A stretch of DNA of 64,000 bases from Asparagopsis taxiformis. Taxonomy: Eukaryota > Rhodophyta > Florideophyceae > Bonnemaisoniales > Bonnemaisoniaceae. Under the pieces are notes generated by a model. It saw nothing but the letters and a program-made list of their open reading frames with translations, ran no database searches and was not told where the DNA came from. Of this stretch, positions 60,990 through 64,000 are shown one piece after another. Both the position numbers and the translations under genes were made by a program. How positions within the stretch are numbered: the first letter of the stretch is position 1; the number at the start of each line of letters is the position of its first letter. Location: positions 38,146 through 102,145 of the forward strand of contig JALQPE010002815.1 in assembly GCA_030407315.1 (NCBI GenBank). Direction: 5' to 3'.

Positions 60990-63176
60990 ATGGTCACTAC
61001 GCGTAGCACTGATACCACACTCCGCGGCCCGCCGGCTCTGCTGGAGGTGGAGCGAGGAACCCTTCGCAGGGCGCTCCCTCCTCGTCGGGGCCGGTGCGCC
61101 GCCAGCGACGGAAGCGTCCGTCGCGCCCGCCCCATCCGTTAGGGCGGGCCAAGCTGTTGCTTCGCAGGCCGTCGCCTCTTCGTCTCGCCCGATGGCTCCG
61201 TCTCGCCTGGTGGCTCCGTGACGCCTGCCGAGGTTGCTAGGGCCGATGCCCCCGGGATGATGACGCAAACGGCGTCCGACTCGGGGAATTCGTCACCCGT
61301 CATCCGGCTGTCGCGGCCCCCGTCGACGGGTGTAGCCGCGATGGCAGCGGCCGCTCGTTCGCGTCGTGCTGTGGCGGCGGCCCGCACGGGCGTGCCTCGT
61401 CGTGATGGCTCGCCGCGTTCTCCTCGCCAGATCCCTCGCCGGAGGGTGGTGACCCCGTTGGGACAGTCGGCACCGCCTCACGTGGCGGTGCGGCGCTAAA
61501 CGTAGGGTCCTAACCCACGCGTGGGCTGCGTTGCCTCGCGTGGGTATCACGGAATGACGATCTCGCACGTTGGCCAGAGATCGTCTGGACGCCCGCGCGG
61601 TCGTCGACTATATGCGTTCCGCCGAGGATACGTGGGGGCGGGCAGCCGGGCGTCGTTTCGCCAACGGGCCACCGGGATCGGAACGTTACCAGATCCCGGC
61701 GTCGATACGTTGCGACCGCTCGTGGTTGCGTGACGTCAACGACGCGATCTACGTCGATCGTATGGACGCTTCCTGTGGAAGGGGACGCCCGAGGAACCGC
61801 CGGTCATCTCGGTGGCGTCCGTTTCGTATGTCCGCGGACACTTTCCGAAAGGCAACGTGCCGAATGGAAGACTGCTCTTTCGTTGAGCGTCATCTCCAAA
61901 AGCGTCGTGTCGTACGACGACCATTTCGTGCTCCGTCACGTGAACGCGGACGACTACCGCGTGTCGCACGCGTCAGCTCGTGGGTCGTCCCGAGCGAGCT
62001 ACTTCCCGCCGTTGCCGGAAGTAGTAGAGGAGTTTCCTTACCCCCCGTGGGTCGTCCACGTTGCTACCACGCGTGGTACATTATTTTACCGATGCCGTGA
62101 AGGACGCGCCCGCCCCCGTGAAGGAACGTTTCCTCATGGCCGTGGATATCGAACACGCAGCGATGCTCGCATGCTCGCTGTTCGTGGAAACGTCGTGTGT
62201 GTTCGGGCGCGCGTGCCTACTGCCGGAGCCCACGTTGGACTTCCTGGCCGACTACGAGATGCTTCGTGCAATCCCGGTGGACGGTTCCGACACGTTCGTC
62301 TCCGTTACCAGCGCGTTGGCTGAGGTTCGCGGCGCCCTTGCGTTGGGCCGGAGTATCGGGTTATACGTCCCGATTACGCAAGCGGCGATAACCAGGAGTT
62401 CGTCTCCGTGCGCAGCGATGGGGGCTTACGTGCCGCGGGTCGCTTCCCGTTCCGAACGCCGTCGTGGCAATCGTACCGGTTATTTCGGTGGCCTCGGGGG
62501 CAACGAGCGCCCCCGAGGGACGCGTTCTGGCCGTCGTGGCCATCAAAACGAAGCGCCGCGTGCGCCGGATCCTCGAGAGATCGTGCCACGCGAGGCTACG
62601 GGAGGGGGCAGCGTTGCCGCGCGTCGTCCGGATGTGGCCACGCCGGCCGAGCGCGCGCCACGGTTCGTGAGCCTGGACGACCGCGTCTCCGATGAGGATG
62701 CCCGTCGGCTTCTCGGTACGTCGATGGCCGCTCCGCCTCGTGCGGACGGCTGGGTTATTCGTCCCTCATTACGTCCGTGGCTCGCGCAGCCGAAGAGTTC
62801 AGGGCCCAGACGTTGGACCTGACTGCCCGCTTGGCAACGGAACGCGCGATTTCGAGCGTCTTGCCGCGGCGACTCGTAGTACGCGCCGCCCGTTGGCGTT
62901 CGTATGAACCTTATGGATACGCAAGTGGCGGCGGCTACGGAAACCCCGTTGGGTATGGCCACGCGACGGCGTACCCTTCGGATACGCGCAGTCACGGGAC
63001 TGTGGATCCTTACGCTAGGGACCCCGCGTCGCGTCGCGAGCGAGCCCCGTGGCCACGCAGACCGTCGATCCGTACGCGCCGGGCTTCGTTCAGCCCAGTC
63101 GCAGCCGCAGCACGATAGCCGCGGCGAAGGCCCTGGTCCGTATGACCCTGCGGGCAAGCGTTCTCGTCGCTACTAG
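60990..63176 (+). pseudogene. Gy-3 antisense ORF relic, homologous to that of Gy-1
   Basis: Pieces in several frames follow the order of the Gy-1 antisense protein. An N-terminal VTTRSTDTTLRGPP recalls TTRSSVRRPTTR. About 61600-61770 reads YQIPASIRCDRSWLRDVND then AIYVDRMD (Gy-1 FRVPHTLCSDRTFLLHPGDALYVERM). About 61940 reads ADDYRVSHASARGSS, and about 62060-62160 reads HYFTDAVKDAPAPVKERF. A basic tail ends SRRY at 63176. Divergence is high and frames are broken, yet the protein pattern persists, which indicates past selection in both lineages. Confidence 0.7.
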
Positions 63177-64000
63177 GTCGTTTCCTAGGTTAGTTCGTAG
63201 GCCACGTCGGCTCTAGCATCGTGTTACTTCGTAAACTTCGTCTTGTTTCTTTGCGTAATCGCATGGCTCCGTTGAGCTTCGTAATTTGCGTTTGGAGGTC
63301 GTCTTGCAGTGGGGAGGGGTTAGCGTTAAGCCCCTCCCCACAATTTTTGTTGTGGGTCTACCCCGTCGGGTGTCGTAAGGCTTACGTAGCCCGTGCTTCG
63401 AGTTCGCGCGGCGGCGCGTGCCCGTTGGCAGGTTCGTAACACACGCAACTATTCGGCAAAAGCGGCGGCGCGTAGCGGCGGCTTTCATGCGAGTGGTACG
63501 TTTACCTCGATCGTAGAGCCCGTTGGCGTGCGTATCATTTAGTAAACTAACTCGGAAATCGTTTCCGCCGTCGTTTCTCGTTCGGTAACCCCGTCGGGTG
63601 TCGAATTTCGTTGAGCGTTCGAGCTCTTTGGCACGTAGCACGTCGGTGCCAATTTTAATTTGCTCCGATGAGCTGTGGGCGAAAAATTCATCGAGCGTCA
63701 GACGACTCGCGCGTGAGTCGGTTTGACGTTCTACGCCGTGGCGTGTACGCAGCAATCGTCGCAGTACGTTGCGGTTCCGTTGACGACGTGGTTGCCGGCG
63801 GGCTTGGCATTTCGTATAGCCGTTGACGTAATAGCGCCGTCGCGCTTCACGTTCCCGCGGCTTCACGTTGGCCACTGGCGTTATCATTTTGTAACTACTC
63901 GGAATTCGTTTCCGCCCCGTCGTTCTCGTGCGGATAACCCCGTCGGGTGTCGAATGTCGTTGAGCGTTCGAGCTCTTTGGCACGTAGCACGTCGGTGCCA
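63177..64000. repeat. 3' spacer and direct repeats of Gy-3
   Basis: GTGGGGAGGGG (63309-63319) pairs with CCCCTCCCCAC (63331-63341) in a strong hairpin. A segment of about 105 bp at 63547-63651 recurs at 63896-64000, 349 bp apart, and CCCCGTCGGGTGTCG occurs three times (about 63361, 63590 and 63940). By analogy with Gy-1, the pol 3' end should lie here on the minus strand. A 256-codon minus frame (63983-63213) is Arg-rich and unrecognisable. Confidence 0.5.

Noticed and set aside
63213..63983. 256-codon Arg-rich minus ORF
   Set aside because: It may contain the degraded Gy-3 pol end, but no pol motif is visible and CG-rich sequence readily yields such open frames.

Overview
The window looks like a repeat-rich, gene-poor stretch of a eukaryotic nuclear genome. 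It holds Ty3/gypsy retrotransposons, hAT, piggyBac-like and Plavaka/KDZ-like DNA transposons, and a few long host genes without obvious introns. An intronless 4.2 kb NB-ARC-WD40-TIR gene, Plavaka-like and piggyBac-like transposases and mixed GC content would fit a multicellular red alga (Chondrus-like). That assignment is inference; no rRNA, organellar or lineage-diagnostic gene was seen.

Layout. 1-3800: the end of an unrecognised ORF, an 8-bp tandem repeat, and a decayed ORF homologous to the antisense ORF of the element at 32.5-39.5 kb. 3801-17597: a three-layer nest. An LTR of family C is split by a solo LTR of family A (TSD GGAAA), which is split by a full-length young Ty3/gypsy element, Gy-1 (4399-16857; 683-bp LTRs, TSD CCAAC). 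Gy-1 has gag, a separate pol ending in a chromodomain, and a 1088-aa antisense ORF. 17875-22627: Gy-4, a gag-protease remnant between two LTRs in inverted orientation. 23454-26272: a decayed piggyBac-like element. 26429-27088: a solo LTR. 27536-31693: a 1385-aa NB-ARC-WD40-TIR immune-type protein. 32491-39516: Gy-2, a Ty3/gypsy element with identical 232-bp LTRs, TSD GCTAT, a single gag-pol ORF and an antisense ORF whose protein starts with a close copy of the histone H3 tail. 39811-41199: a membrane protein. 43606-47543: a hAT transposon with 8-bp TSD, interrupted by a solo LTR and carrying a large inverted repeat over its 3' end. 48586-49725: a Cys-rich unknown protein, followed by satellite-like repeats and a perfect 38-bp palindrome. 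52159-57553: a broken Plavaka-like transposase and a convergent partner gene. 58212-59767: remains of a DNA methyltransferase and a SET protein, cut by a family C retroelement whose antisense-ORF relic (60990-63176) is homologous to that of Gy-1.

Main point. Each of the two full-length Ty3/gypsy elements, and each of two decayed relatives, carries a long extra ORF antisense to gag-pol, between pol and the 3' LTR. Two unrelated protein families occupy this position, and each is conserved at protein level between diverged copies. In Gy-2 this ORF has its own TATA box and encodes an H3-tail mimic that keeps K4, K9, S10 and T11. The same window holds a chromodomain with a complete aromatic cage (Gy-1 pol), a SET-domain relic and a DNA methyltransferase relic. 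Reader, mimic and writer modules therefore lie side by side, which suggests chromatin-level conflict between elements and host. No functional claim has been tested.
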